NCBI RefSeq assembly: GCF_004402485.1
Contig: NZ_SOFG01000011.1
Coordinates: 310,001-374,000 of the forward strand
DNA from: Cryobacterium algoricola
Lineage (GTDB): Bacteria > Actinomycetota > Actinomycetes > Actinomycetales > Microbacteriaceae
Direction: 5' to 3'
Length of the DNA: 64,000 nucleotides
Below the pieces are notes generated by a model that ran no database searches, had not been told where the DNA came from, and was given only the letters and a program-made list of their open reading frames with translations. Positions within the stretch are counted from its first letter, which is position 1. Every line of letters starts with the position of its first letter. The position numbers were made by a program, and so were the translations under genes. Of the stretch, positions 17,324 through 25,515 are shown in pieces.

Positions 17324-18727
17324 TCAGTGGCCGCGGCCCGAGACGCGGTCGGCGATCGTCGCGAGCGGCGACGTCGTCGTGCGGCGGCCGCCGTGCTCGG
17401 CGCGGTCGGCGATCCCATAGGCGCGATACAGGCCGGTCACCGCGAGCCAGCGCAGCGGTTCGGGCTCCCAGTTGCGCACCCGGTGGTTGACCCAGGGCAG
17501 CTCGCTGAGCCCACCAGCCCCGCTCGCATCCGCACCACCGGCGACGCGCGCGAGGATCAGCTCGGTCAGGGTGCGCCCGGCCAGGTTCGTGGTCGCGACC
17601 CCGGTTCCGACGTAGCCGCCCGCCCAGGCGAGCCCCGTCGCCGGGTCGAGGCCGACCGTCGCAGCCCAGTCCCGCGGCACCCCGAGCACCCCGGACCAGG
17701 CGTGGTCGATCGTCACCCCCGTCGTCGCGGGGAAGAACCGGTTCAGGATGCCGCGCAACGCATCGACCGTGCCGGCCGGGGTGTGCCCGTCGGAGTCGGT
17801 CTTCGATCCGAAGCGGTACGGCACCCCTCGGCCGCCGATCGCGATCCGGTCGTCGGCGGTGCGCTGCGCGTACATGTAGGCGTGCGCCATGTCGCCGAGG
17901 GTCTCGCGGCCGTCCCAGCCGATGCTCTCCCAGACCGCGGGCGCGAGCGGCGCCGTGGCGATCAGTGACGAGTTCATCGGCAGCCAGGCCCGGTGCAGGC
18001 CGCGCAGGCCCGCGGTGAATCCCTCGGTCGCCCGTACGACCACGTCCGCGGCGACGATCCCGCGCCCCGTGACCGCGCGGTGCGGGGTGATCTCCGTCAC
18101 CATGGTGTCCTCGTAGATCTCGACGCCGAGCGCCTCGACGACCCGGGCGAGCCCGGCGGCGAGTTTCGCCGGGTGAATCCGCGCGCAATGCGGGTGCCAC
18201 ATCGCTCCCGTGGCTCCGACGACGTTCACGCGGGCGGATGCCTCCGTTGCGGAGAGGAGTTCGACATCCGTTTCCGCCCACTCCCGTTCGGACCGGGCGC
18301 TCGCCTCGAGTCGCCGCTGCTGGGGCACGTCGCACGCAACCGTGAACTCGCCGCCCTTGACGATGTCGGCGTCGATGCCCTCGGCGGCGACGACGCGGAT
18401 CACCTCGTCGACGGTGTCGTTCATCGCGGCCTGGAAGCGGGCGGCAGCGTCACGCCCGTGCGATCGGACGTACTGCTCACGTCCGCCTGTGATCGAGTTG
18501 GTCAGCCAGCCGCCGTTCCGTCCGGAGGCCCCGTAGCCGGCGAAGCGCTGCTCGACGATCACGATGCGCAGGCCGGGCGCGGCCTTCTTCAGGTAGTAGG
18601 CGGTCCAGAGGCCGGTATAGCCGGCCCCGACGATGCAGACGTCGGCCCGGAGCGAACCGGGCAGCGGCGGGCGCTGGGCCGGCCGGCCGAGCTGGTTCCA
18701 CCAGAAGGAGACGTCACCGTTGATCAT
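17324..18727 (-). CDS. FAD-dependent amine oxidase-like oxidoreductase (DAO/PuuB type)
   Basis: 467 residues. The N-terminal FAD-binding dinucleotide fold is at residues 31-62 (VCIVGAGYTGLWTAYYLKK, then IVIVEQ), followed by the GYGASGRNGGW segment typical of the DadA/PuuB/glycine-oxidase family. The C-terminal GYVGTGVATTN motif closes the FAD site. The family oxidises D-amino acids, N-methyl amino acids or polyamine derivatives; the substrate here is unknown. Its ATG overlaps the upstream saccharopine-dehydrogenase-like stop by four bases, so the two enzymes are translationally coupled and probably act in one pathway. Confidence 0.88.
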   Translation of the reverse strand: MINGDVSFWWNQLGRPAQRPPLPGSLRADVCIVGAGYTGLWTAYYLKKAAPGLRIVIVEQRFAGYGASGRNGGWLTNSITGGREQYVRSHGRDAAARFQAAMNDTVDEVIRVVAAEGIDADIVKGGEFTVACDVPQQRRLEASARSEREWAETDVELLSATEASARVNVVGATGAMWHPHCARIHPAKLAAGLARVVEALGVEIYEDTMVTEITPHRAVTGRGIVAADVVVRATEGFTAGLRGLHRAWLPMNSSLIATAPLAPAVWESIGWDGRETLGDMAHAYMYAQRTADDRIAIGGRGVPYRFGSKTDSDGHTPAGTVDALRGILNRFFPATTGVTIDHAWSGVLGVPRDWAATVGLDPATGLAWAGGYVGTGVATTNLAGRTLTELILARVAGGADASGAGGLSELPWVNHRVRNWEPEPLRWLAVTGLYRAYGIADRAEHGGRRTTTSPLATIADRVSGRGH

Positions 18728-20025
18728 GCCGGGTCGGCCTCGGAAGCGGGCCGCACCAGCCGGTCTTCCATCCCCCAGGGCTCACCGTACCCACCGGATG
18801 CCTCGCTCGCGCTCATCAGGTCGAGGAACGGTTTCGCGTCGAACGCCTCGGGCCCGAGCACGCCGAGACCGGTCCAGGCGCCGGTCGCGAGCAGTTCGAG
18901 GGCGATCACCGGGTTGAGGGCGGTCTGCCAGACGACGCACTGGGCGTCGTACTCGCGCATCGTCCACTCGTTGTCGCTCACGTGGTACAGATACACCTCA
19001 CGCGGCGCTCCGTCGAGACCGGTGCCTGTGACCCAGACTCCGGCGCAGGTCTTCCCGGTCATCCGCGGTCCGATCGTGGCCGGGTCCGGCAGGCTCGCCG
19101 CGACGACGTCGCGGGGCGCGACCCAGACGGGCCCGGACTCGCTGCGCACCCGCACGGGCGTCACACTGTCGAGGCCGAGGCGATGCAGGGTCTGCAGCAC
19201 GCCGATGAACTCCTCGCCGAGCCCGTACTTAAAGGTGACCCGCTTCGCGTCGAGCCAGCGCGGCATCAGCAGCACCTCTTCGTGCTCGACGTTGACGCAC
19301 TCGACCGGGCCGATCCCCTCGGGGAAGTCGAAGATCTCCGGTTCGCTGAACGGCTCGGTCGTGAACCAGCCGCGGTCCTTCTCGAAGATGACCGGCGGGT
19401 TCAGGCACTCCTCGATCGTCGTCCAGATGCTGAACGAGGGCGCGAAGATCTCGGCGCCGGATTCGTCGCGCACCACGAGGTTCGCGCCGTCGCGGGTGCC
19501 GAGCTCGTCGATCTCACTGAACAGGTGGTCGGCGGCGTACCGGGCGAACACGTCCGACAGCCCCGGCTCGACTCCCATCCCGACGAGGGCGAGCCGCCCG
19601 GCGGTCTCCCAGTCGGCGGCGAGCGCGAACTGGTCGTCGCCGAGCTTGACGCCGGTCTCGTGGTAGGGGTCGGTCGGGTGCGGTTCGGAGAGGCTCGCGG
19701 CCATGTCGAGGTAGTTGCAGCCGGCGGCGAGCGCCCCGGCGAACACGCTCGGCACGAACTTCGGCTCGACCGCGTTCATCACATGGGTCGCGCCGTGCTC
19801 CCTGGCGACGGATACGACGCGGTCCGGATCCCCCGCATCGATCTGGGCGGCCGTGAACCGGGCCGCGCTCTCGTTACCGTACTTGGCGGCGACGGCGGCG
19901 ATCGTCCGTTCCGCACGTCCGAGGTCGTAGTCGCTCACGATCACCCGTTCGAAGAACGACCGGCGAGCGATGATCTTCGCGAACGCGTCTCCGACGCCGC
20001 CCGCCCCGACAAGGAGGATTCTCAT
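18724..20025 (-). CDS. Saccharopine dehydrogenase-family protein (carboxynorspermidine synthase-like)
   Basis: 433 residues. The NAD(P)-binding Rossmann motif starts at once (MRILLVGAGGVGDAF), followed by the family catalytic region (CNYLDMAASL, GVEPGLSDVFARYAAD). It resembles the LYS9/carboxynorspermidine group of reductases, which form or split secondary amines from an aldehyde and an amine. It is the first gene of a probable three-gene operon with an FAD amine oxidase and a GNAT acetyltransferase. That combination suggests metabolism of a polyamine or amino-acid conjugate, but no specific substrate is supported. Confidence 0.85.
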   Translation of the reverse strand: MRILLVGAGGVGDAFAKIIARRSFFERVIVSDYDLGRAERTIAAVAAKYGNESAARFTAAQIDAGDPDRVVSVAREHGATHVMNAVEPKFVPSVFAGALAAGCNYLDMAASLSEPHPTDPYHETGVKLGDDQFALAADWETAGRLALVGMGVEPGLSDVFARYAADHLFSEIDELGTRDGANLVVRDESGAEIFAPSFSIWTTIEECLNPPVIFEKDRGWFTTEPFSEPEIFDFPEGIGPVECVNVEHEEVLLMPRWLDAKRVTFKYGLGEEFIGVLQTLHRLGLDSVTPVRVRSESGPVWVAPRDVVAASLPDPATIGPRMTGKTCAGVWVTGTGLDGAPREVYLYHVSDNEWTMREYDAQCVVWQTALNPVIALELLATGAWTGLGVLGPEAFDAKPFLDLMSASEASGGYGEPWGMEDRLVRPASEADPA

Positions 20026-20076
20026 TCGACGACGGTACCGCGCGCATCCGCCGTTGTCTGCCCCACATCCGAACCA

Positions 20077-20151
20077 ATTCGACGGAAACTGTGCTCAGAA
20101 CAGACCGAAGCAGCCGTCCCACCGACACACACCTCGACACGTCCGTCGAAT
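20077..20151. repeat. Inverted repeat, ATTCGACGGA family, copy A
   Basis: Arms ATTCGACGGA (20077-20086) and TCCGTCGAAT (20142-20151) with a 55-base loop, in the gap between the saccharopine-dehydrogenase start and the PAP2 stop. The same arm sequences recur at 42732-42810. It probably terminates the PAP2 gene. Confidence 0.7.
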
Positions 20152-20154
20152 CGG

Positions 20155-20928
20155 TCAGGGCCCGGGGGCCGACCTGAGCGGATGCCGGTGGGCGAGCCGG
20201 CGCTCACCGTCGAGTTTCGCGGCAACGGGCGCCCAGAGCAGCACGGCGACTCCGATGCCGAGCAGCAGACCGCCGATGGTGTCGGTGAGCCAGTGCGCGC
20301 CGAGGTAGGTGCGGCTGACCATCATCACGACGACCCAGATCGTGCCGGTCACCCAGACCCACACCTTAGGGAAGATCAGGGCGAGGCACACGACCATCGT
20401 CGCCGCGTTCGCTACATGCCCAGAAGGGAATGAGCCGAAATCGCTCGTGACCAGCATGTCCTGTGGGCGGGCGCGGCCGAACAGGTTCTTGAGGAGTTGC
20501 ACGAGTCCCGAACTGACCAGCGTTGCCACCAGGAAGTAGCCCGCCGCCCAGGGACGTTTCAGTAGGAGCAATCCCACCAGGATCAGGACCGGGATGATCA
20601 CGACCCCGGCGATTCCCGCACCGAGGAAGTTCATCACAAGCGAGGCGTACTCCCAGATCGGCGCCCGGTGCTCGATGATCTCGCCCATCCACTCGGTGTC
20701 GATGCCGAGCGGGTTCCCGTTGTCGCGAAAGACGATCAGGGCGCCAAGGCCCGCGGCGAGGAGCACCGCGACGAGGCCGCTGAGCAGCGGCCAGCGCCGG
20801 GCGATGCGGCGCGCGGCCGGGGCAGCCGCGGTTTCCGGGGCGACGGCGGGCGCGCGGTCTGGCTCGGCTGCACTGTCTGTCTCGAGTGCAGGGTCTGGCT
20901 CGGGTATGCGGGCGCTGTCATCGTCCAT
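20155..20928 (-). CDS. PAP2-family membrane phosphatase
   Basis: 257-residue integral membrane phosphatase. The three PAP2 motifs are intact: K-x6-R-P (KNLFGRARP, near residue 147), PSGH near residue 166, and SRTYLGAHWLTD near residue 203 with the catalytic His. A Pro/Ala/Glu-rich N-terminal tail of about 40 residues precedes the first membrane segment. The family dephosphorylates lipid phosphates, such as undecaprenyl diphosphate or phosphatidate. The substrate is unknown here. Confidence 0.93.
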   Translation of the reverse strand: MDDDSARIPEPDPALETDSAAEPDRAPAVAPETAAAPAARRIARRWPLLSGLVAVLLAAGLGALIVFRDNGNPLGIDTEWMGEIIEHRAPIWEYASLVMNFLGAGIAGVVIIPVLILVGLLLLKRPWAAGYFLVATLVSSGLVQLLKNLFGRARPQDMLVTSDFGSFPSGHVANAATMVVCLALIFPKVWVWVTGTIWVVVMMVSRTYLGAHWLTDTIGGLLLGIGVAVLLWAPVAAKLDGERRLAHRHPLRSAPGP

Positions 20929-20966
20929 CAGGCCATGTTAGGCGGATGATCCTGTGCCCTCGCCGT

Positions 20967-21032
20967 AACGGTTGCCACTACGGACACGTGTTCCCGGTGC
21001 GCCGGCCACTCTTGTCCGTATCGGCAACCGTT
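20967..21032. terminator. Inverted repeat downstream of the first Bcr/CflA gene
   Basis: Arms 20967-20986 and 21013-21032 pair over 20 bases with two adjacent mismatches, loop 26 bases, no T-tract. It lies after the stop of the minus-strand exporter gene and before the PAP2 start. Confidence 0.65.
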
Positions 21033-21088
21033 CGGCAACCGGCGCGCGGGGAACGGCGGCCGGCGGGCGCGGGGAAGGGCGCGCGCGC

Positions 21089-22366
21089 TCAGTGGGTGAG
21101 GCGCGGCACCGTGCGCGGCCGAAGCACGAACCACAGGGAGCACACCGAGGCGAGCGCGGTCCCGAGCATGACCGCGGCCATCGGCACCGCTGTCGAGACC
21201 CCGAGCATTCCGACGACGGGTGAGACGAGGCCCGCGAGCCCGTAGTTTCCGGCCCCGAGGAGGGACGCCGCCGTGCCGGCCTCGTGCGGATGCGCGTTGA
21301 GCGCGATCACCTGCACGGAGGGGAAGGTGAAGCCGCATGCGGCGATGAAGAACCAGAGCGGAACGATCACGCCCCAGAGCCCCGCGTCGACGAGGCCGAG
21401 CACGAGTATCAGGGTCGCGAACACGGCGAGCGCGGCGGTCGAGCAGGCCAGGATCCACTGCGGGGCGACGTTGTGGCGGTGCATCAGCCGGGAGCTGGTC
21501 TGCACCCCGACGACGATGCCGAGGGAGTTGACCGCGAACAGCGCGCCGTACTGCTGCGGCGTGAATGCGTAGACCTGCTGGAAGAGGAACGATGACGCCG
21601 ACAGGTAGGAGAACAGCCCGGTGAAGGTCATCGCCCCGACGACCGCGACGCCGACGAAGGTGCGGTCGCCGAGCACAGCCCGGTACCGCTGACCGAGGGT
21701 GCTGTGCCCCGCGTGGTGGCGCTCGTGCACCGGCCGCGTCTCGACGATCCAGATGGCGACCGCGGCGATCACGACCGCGCCATACCCGGCGAGGACGATG
21801 AAGATGCCGCGCCAGTTCATCACGAGCAGCAGCTGCGAGCCGAGAACGGGCGCGATCACCGGCGCGAGCCCGCTGATCAGGGCCAGTCGGGACAGCATCC
21901 GCACGAGCGGCTTGCCGCCGAACAGGTCCCGCACCATGGCGAGGGCGACGACGACGCCCGCCGCGGCACCGAAGCCCATCAGCACCCGGAAGACACCGAG
22001 CCAGACGATGTCGGGCGAGAGCGCGGCACCGATGCTGCTGACAATGTGGAAGCCGGCCGCGAGCATGAGCGGCAGGCGCCGGCCGACCGTGTCGCTCCAC
22101 GGCCCGACGATGAGCTGGCCGAGCCCGAACCCGACCATGGTGCCGGTCAGAGTCAGCTGGATGGCGGCCGCCGAGACTCCGAGCTCACTCTGCAGGGTCG
22201 GGAACGCGGGGAGGTAGAGGTCGATCGTGAACGGGCCGAGTGCCGTGAGCGCCCCGAGAATGAGCACGTAGACGAGCCGTTGCCCGCGGGACAGCGCATC
22301 ACCCGGGTGCCTCCCGGTCGCCCGCAGGTCTGCCGCGGTGATCACGGTCAGGGATTCGGTGGTCAC
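21089..22366 (-). CDS. Bcr/CflA-family MFS multidrug exporter, copy 1
   Basis: 425 residues with twelve predicted membrane helices. The family signature is in the first loop (FTIDLYLPAFPTL, then G-Q-L-I-V-G-P-W-S-D-x-V-G-R-R), followed by RVLMGFGAAAG and the drug-proton antiporter motif C-like SGLAPVIAPVLGS. Exporters of this family extrude drugs such as bicyclomycin or chloramphenicol and sometimes amino acids. The GTG start has GAGGAG eight bases upstream. A second copy, very similar along its whole length, lies about 1.7 kb to the right beyond an oxidoreductase gene, on the same strand. Confidence 0.93.
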   Translation of the reverse strand: MTTESLTVITAADLRATGRHPGDALSRGQRLVYVLILGALTALGPFTIDLYLPAFPTLQSELGVSAAAIQLTLTGTMVGFGLGQLIVGPWSDTVGRRLPLMLAAGFHIVSSIGAALSPDIVWLGVFRVLMGFGAAAGVVVALAMVRDLFGGKPLVRMLSRLALISGLAPVIAPVLGSQLLLVMNWRGIFIVLAGYGAVVIAAVAIWIVETRPVHERHHAGHSTLGQRYRAVLGDRTFVGVAVVGAMTFTGLFSYLSASSFLFQQVYAFTPQQYGALFAVNSLGIVVGVQTSSRLMHRHNVAPQWILACSTAALAVFATLILVLGLVDAGLWGVIVPLWFFIAACGFTFPSVQVIALNAHPHEAGTAASLLGAGNYGLAGLVSPVVGMLGVSTAVPMAAVMLGTALASVCSLWFVLRPRTVPRLTH

Positions 22367-22520
22367 GGCGGGTGCTCCTCTGGTTGCTTCCCCGCGAGTC
22401 AGGATGCCGCAGGCCGGGTCCGGCTGCGTCGAGAGTCCCCAGGGTGCCAGGTCGCACCTGCGTCAAGCCTACGTCTCGCCCGACCCGCTCATCCTGCGTT
22501 TTCCGGCGGCGGCATCCGCT

Positions 22521-23999
22521 TCAGCCGGGCTGCTCCGCGAGGAGTCGCCTGGCGGCGATGCCGATCACCGCGCTGTAGGTCGGGTAGGCGAATCGCACCC
22601 GGGCGAGGGTGGCGACGTCGACGCCCGCGGCCATCGCTGTGGTCACGGACTGGACGACTTCCACGGCGTTCTCCCCCGTCGCATGCGCCCCGAGAATCAG
22701 TTCCCGCCGACGGTCGGAGATGAGTTTGAGGAATCCGCGTTCCCGATCGTCGATCACGGCACGGTCCAGGCCCGAGTACCGTACGACCGCGACGACGCAG
22801 TGCGGGTCGCGCGCTCGGGCATCCGCTTCGGTCAGCCCGACCCCTGCGTAGTCGGGATCGGTGAACCCGCCGGCCGGCAACAGGTGGTGCGGCGTGCGAC
22901 GATTGGCGTCGAGCACGGCGTTCTCGGCCGCCGCCTCGCCCTCGAATTGGGCCGCCTGCACGAGCATGTCGCGCCCGTTGGCGTCCCCGACGGCGAAGAT
23001 GTGCGGAACGACCGATCGGAAGTAGCGATCGACGGGGATGGCGGAGCGCTCGGTTGCGATGCCCGCCGCAGCAAGGCCGAGGTCCTCGACGTCCGCCGGC
23101 CAGCCCGTCGACATGATCACGGTGTCGAAGTCGGCGGCGAACGGATGCCCGCCCTCGGCCCAGCGGAGCGTGATCGCCCCGTCGCCGGCCCGTTCCAGGC
23201 TCGTGATCGTGTCGATCCCGGTGTGGATCGCCACGCCGTTGGCCCGGAAGGCATCGCTCACCGTCGCGGCGATCTCGGCGTCGGAGGCCATCAGGATGCG
23301 CGGCGCGACATCGAGCACCGTCACCCGGGAACCGAAGGCGCTGAACACGGTGACCAGCTGGGCGCCCGTGTTGCCCGCCCCGATCACCGCGACCCGGTTC
23401 GGGAGGCCGGGGAGGTCGAGAACCGCCTCGGGGACCGTCGCGAGTTCCGCACCGGGCACCGGCAACCGGCGCGAGTGCCCGCCGACGCAGACCAGGAAGG
23501 TGTCAGCGGTCAGGGAGCGGCCGCTGTCGAGCACGACAGAGTGCGGACCGGTGAATCGGGCACGGCCCTCGAGCACGAGGGTGATCCCGGCGGCCGCGAA
23601 ACGCTCTGCCTCGTTCTTGATCGACCGCACCTTGTCGACCTGGGTCTGCACGTGACGCACCACGGCGGGCCACTCGATCCACGGATCGGACACCACGATC
23701 CCGTAGCCGCCGAGCGTGCGCGCCTCGCGGATGAGGCGCGCCGTCTTGGCGAGCACCCGCGTCGGCACACATCCGGTGTTGACGCAGGTGCCGCCGAGTC
23801 GGTCCGCCTCCACGACCGCGACCCGTGCGCCCAGCTCAGCGGCGCGGAGCGCTGCGGCGGTCCCGGCCGGCCCGGCGCCGATGACGACGATATCGAAGTG
23901 GTCGGGGCGGTCAGAGCGATCGGGGTCGTCGGGGTGGTCGGGGTGAGATTCGGGCACGGAGAGGTCCTTCACCTGAGGGAGCGCTGAATAGTGCTTCAC
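22521..23999 (-). CDS. Pyridine nucleotide-disulfide oxidoreductase, class I-like
   Basis: 492-residue flavoprotein. The FAD motif is VVIGAGPAGTAAA (residues 38-50), the redox disulfide is GGTCVNTGC (Cys72 and Cys77), the NAD(P)-binding motif is VIGAGNTGAQ, and the second FAD motif is IFAVGDANG. The C-terminal dimerisation domain ends FAYPTYSAVIGIAARRL, where glutathione or lipoamide reductases have HPTxxE. The His and Glu of the catalytic dyad are therefore absent. It may be a mercuric-reductase-like or quinone/soluble reductase variant. A His/Asp/Pro-rich N-terminal extension (HPDHPDDPDRSDRPDHFD) precedes the fold. GTG start with GGAGA upstream. Confidence 0.88.
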   Translation of the reverse strand: MKHYSALPQVKDLSVPESHPDHPDDPDRSDRPDHFDIVVIGAGPAGTAAALRAAELGARVAVVEADRLGGTCVNTGCVPTRVLAKTARLIREARTLGGYGIVVSDPWIEWPAVVRHVQTQVDKVRSIKNEAERFAAAGITLVLEGRARFTGPHSVVLDSGRSLTADTFLVCVGGHSRRLPVPGAELATVPEAVLDLPGLPNRVAVIGAGNTGAQLVTVFSAFGSRVTVLDVAPRILMASDAEIAATVSDAFRANGVAIHTGIDTITSLERAGDGAITLRWAEGGHPFAADFDTVIMSTGWPADVEDLGLAAAGIATERSAIPVDRYFRSVVPHIFAVGDANGRDMLVQAAQFEGEAAAENAVLDANRRTPHHLLPAGGFTDPDYAGVGLTEADARARDPHCVVAVVRYSGLDRAVIDDRERGFLKLISDRRRELILGAHATGENAVEVVQSVTTAMAAGVDVATLARVRFAYPTYSAVIGIAARRLLAEQPG

Positions 24000-24050
24000 A
24001 GTGTCTCCGACGCGACTGAAAGCTGCCCGCCAATCCGAGCGGCTCCGAGG

Positions 24051-25310
24051 TCAGGCCGCGTCGAGCGTCCCGAGCGACCGTGGCCGCACGAGGGTCCACA
24101 GCACGACGATCGAGACGACGGCCGTCACGCCCATCACCGCCGACATCGGCACGGCGGTGCCCACCCCGAGCAACCCGACGATCGGGGAGATCAGGCCGGC
24201 AACACCGAAGTTGGCCGCTCCGAGCAGGGACGCGGCGGTCCCGGCCTCGTGCCCATGGGCGTTCAGCGCGATGACCTGCACGGACGGGAAGGTGAACCCG
24301 CAGGCGGCGATGAAGACCCAGAGCGGGACGAGGGTGCCCCAGAGCCCGGCACCCGCCCGGTCGAGCACGAGGATCGCCGTCGCCGCGGTGAGCAGCACGA
24401 GCGTCGAGACCGCGACGATCCACTGCGGGGCGACGTTGAAGCGGTGCATCAGCGCCGAGGACAGCTGCACGCCCGCGACGATGCCGAGCGAGTTCACCGC
24501 GAACAGCACGCCGTACTGCTGCGGGCTGAAGGAATACACCTGCTGGAACAGGAAGGGCGAGGCCGAGAGGTAGGAGAACAGCCCGGTGAAGGTCATCGCG
24601 CCGATGATCGCGACCCCGACGAAAGTGCGGTCGCCGAGCACGGCCCGGTAGCGCTGGGCGAGCGTGCTGTGCCCGGAGGCGTGGCGGTCCCGCGCGGGCA
24701 GGGTCTCGACGATCAGGAACGCGACCGCGACGACGACGACGATCCCGTAGCCGGCGAGCACCCAGAAGATGCCGCGCCAGCTCATCACGAGGAGGAGCTG
24801 GGACCCGATCACCGGGGCGAGCACGGGGGCGAGCCCACTGACCAGGGCGAGCCGGGACAGCATCCGCACGAGCGGCTTGCCGCCGAAGAGGTCGCGCACC
24901 ATCGCGAGGGCGACGACCGCTCCCGCCGCCGCACCGAAGCCCATCAGCACCCGGAAGACGCCGAGCCAGACGATGTCCTGGGACAGCGCGGCGCCGACGC
25001 TCGCGAGGATATGGAACCCGGTCGCGAGGAGCAAGGGCAGGCGGCGTCCGACCCGGTCGCTCCACGGCCCGACGACGAGTTGGCCGAAGCCGAAGCCGAT
25101 CATGGTTCCGGTCAGCGTGAGCTGGATGGCCGCGGCGGAGACGCCGAGTTCGCTCTCGAGGGTAGGGAACGCGGGCAGGTAGAGGTCGATCGTGAACGGG
25201 CCGAGTGCGGTGAGGGCTCCGAGCACGAGCACATAGACCAGGCGCTGCGGCCGGGTCAGGGCATCTCCCGGATGCCGGACGACGGAAATGGGGGCGGTGG
25301 CGGTGCTCAC
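24051..25310 (-). CDS. Bcr/CflA-family MFS multidrug exporter, copy 2
   Basis: Near-duplicate of the gene at 21089-22366. Most residues match, and stretches such as FTIDLYLPAFPTL and DLFGGKPLVRMLSRLAL are identical. I start at the GTG at 25310 because alignment with copy 1 begins there (HPGDAL follows in both), giving 419 residues. The frame stays open to 25433, but the extra residues look like antisense sequence. A run of ten G lies 40-49 bases upstream of this start. Copy 2 precedes the disulfide oxidoreductase gene, which may be co-transcribed. Confidence 0.92.
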   Translation of the reverse strand: MSTATAPISVVRHPGDALTRPQRLVYVLVLGALTALGPFTIDLYLPAFPTLESELGVSAAAIQLTLTGTMIGFGFGQLVVGPWSDRVGRRLPLLLATGFHILASVGAALSQDIVWLGVFRVLMGFGAAAGAVVALAMVRDLFGGKPLVRMLSRLALVSGLAPVLAPVIGSQLLLVMSWRGIFWVLAGYGIVVVVAVAFLIVETLPARDRHASGHSTLAQRYRAVLGDRTFVGVAIIGAMTFTGLFSYLSASPFLFQQVYSFSPQQYGVLFAVNSLGIVAGVQLSSALMHRFNVAPQWIVAVSTLVLLTAATAILVLDRAGAGLWGTLVPLWVFIAACGFTFPSVQVIALNAHGHEAGTAASLLGAANFGVAGLISPIVGLLGVGTAVPMSAVMGVTAVVSIVVLWTLVRPRSLGTLDAA

Positions 25311-25349
25311 GGCGTACGAGTCCTCACTCTGTGTGCTGGGGGCTGATGC

Positions 25350-25359
25350 GGGGGGGGGG
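25350..25359. repeat. Homopolymeric tract of ten G
   Basis: Ten consecutive G on the plus strand, 40-49 bases upstream of the GTG start of the second Bcr/CflA exporter, within the likely promoter or 5' leader. The rest of the 205-base gap between this gene and the ROK regulator shows no other feature. Confidence 0.8.
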
Positions 25360-25515
25360 ATGCGGCGGATGCTGGGCGCAGCCGGGCCGTCACCGTGCCC
25401 GTCGCGTGTCCGGGTGCACACGACGAAAGACACTCCGACCCACTGGTGCCAAGGCCGGCGCCCTGCCGGCTATTCCCGCAGGCCCGAGATCGGCCGGGCG
25501 ACACGCCGGAACGGA

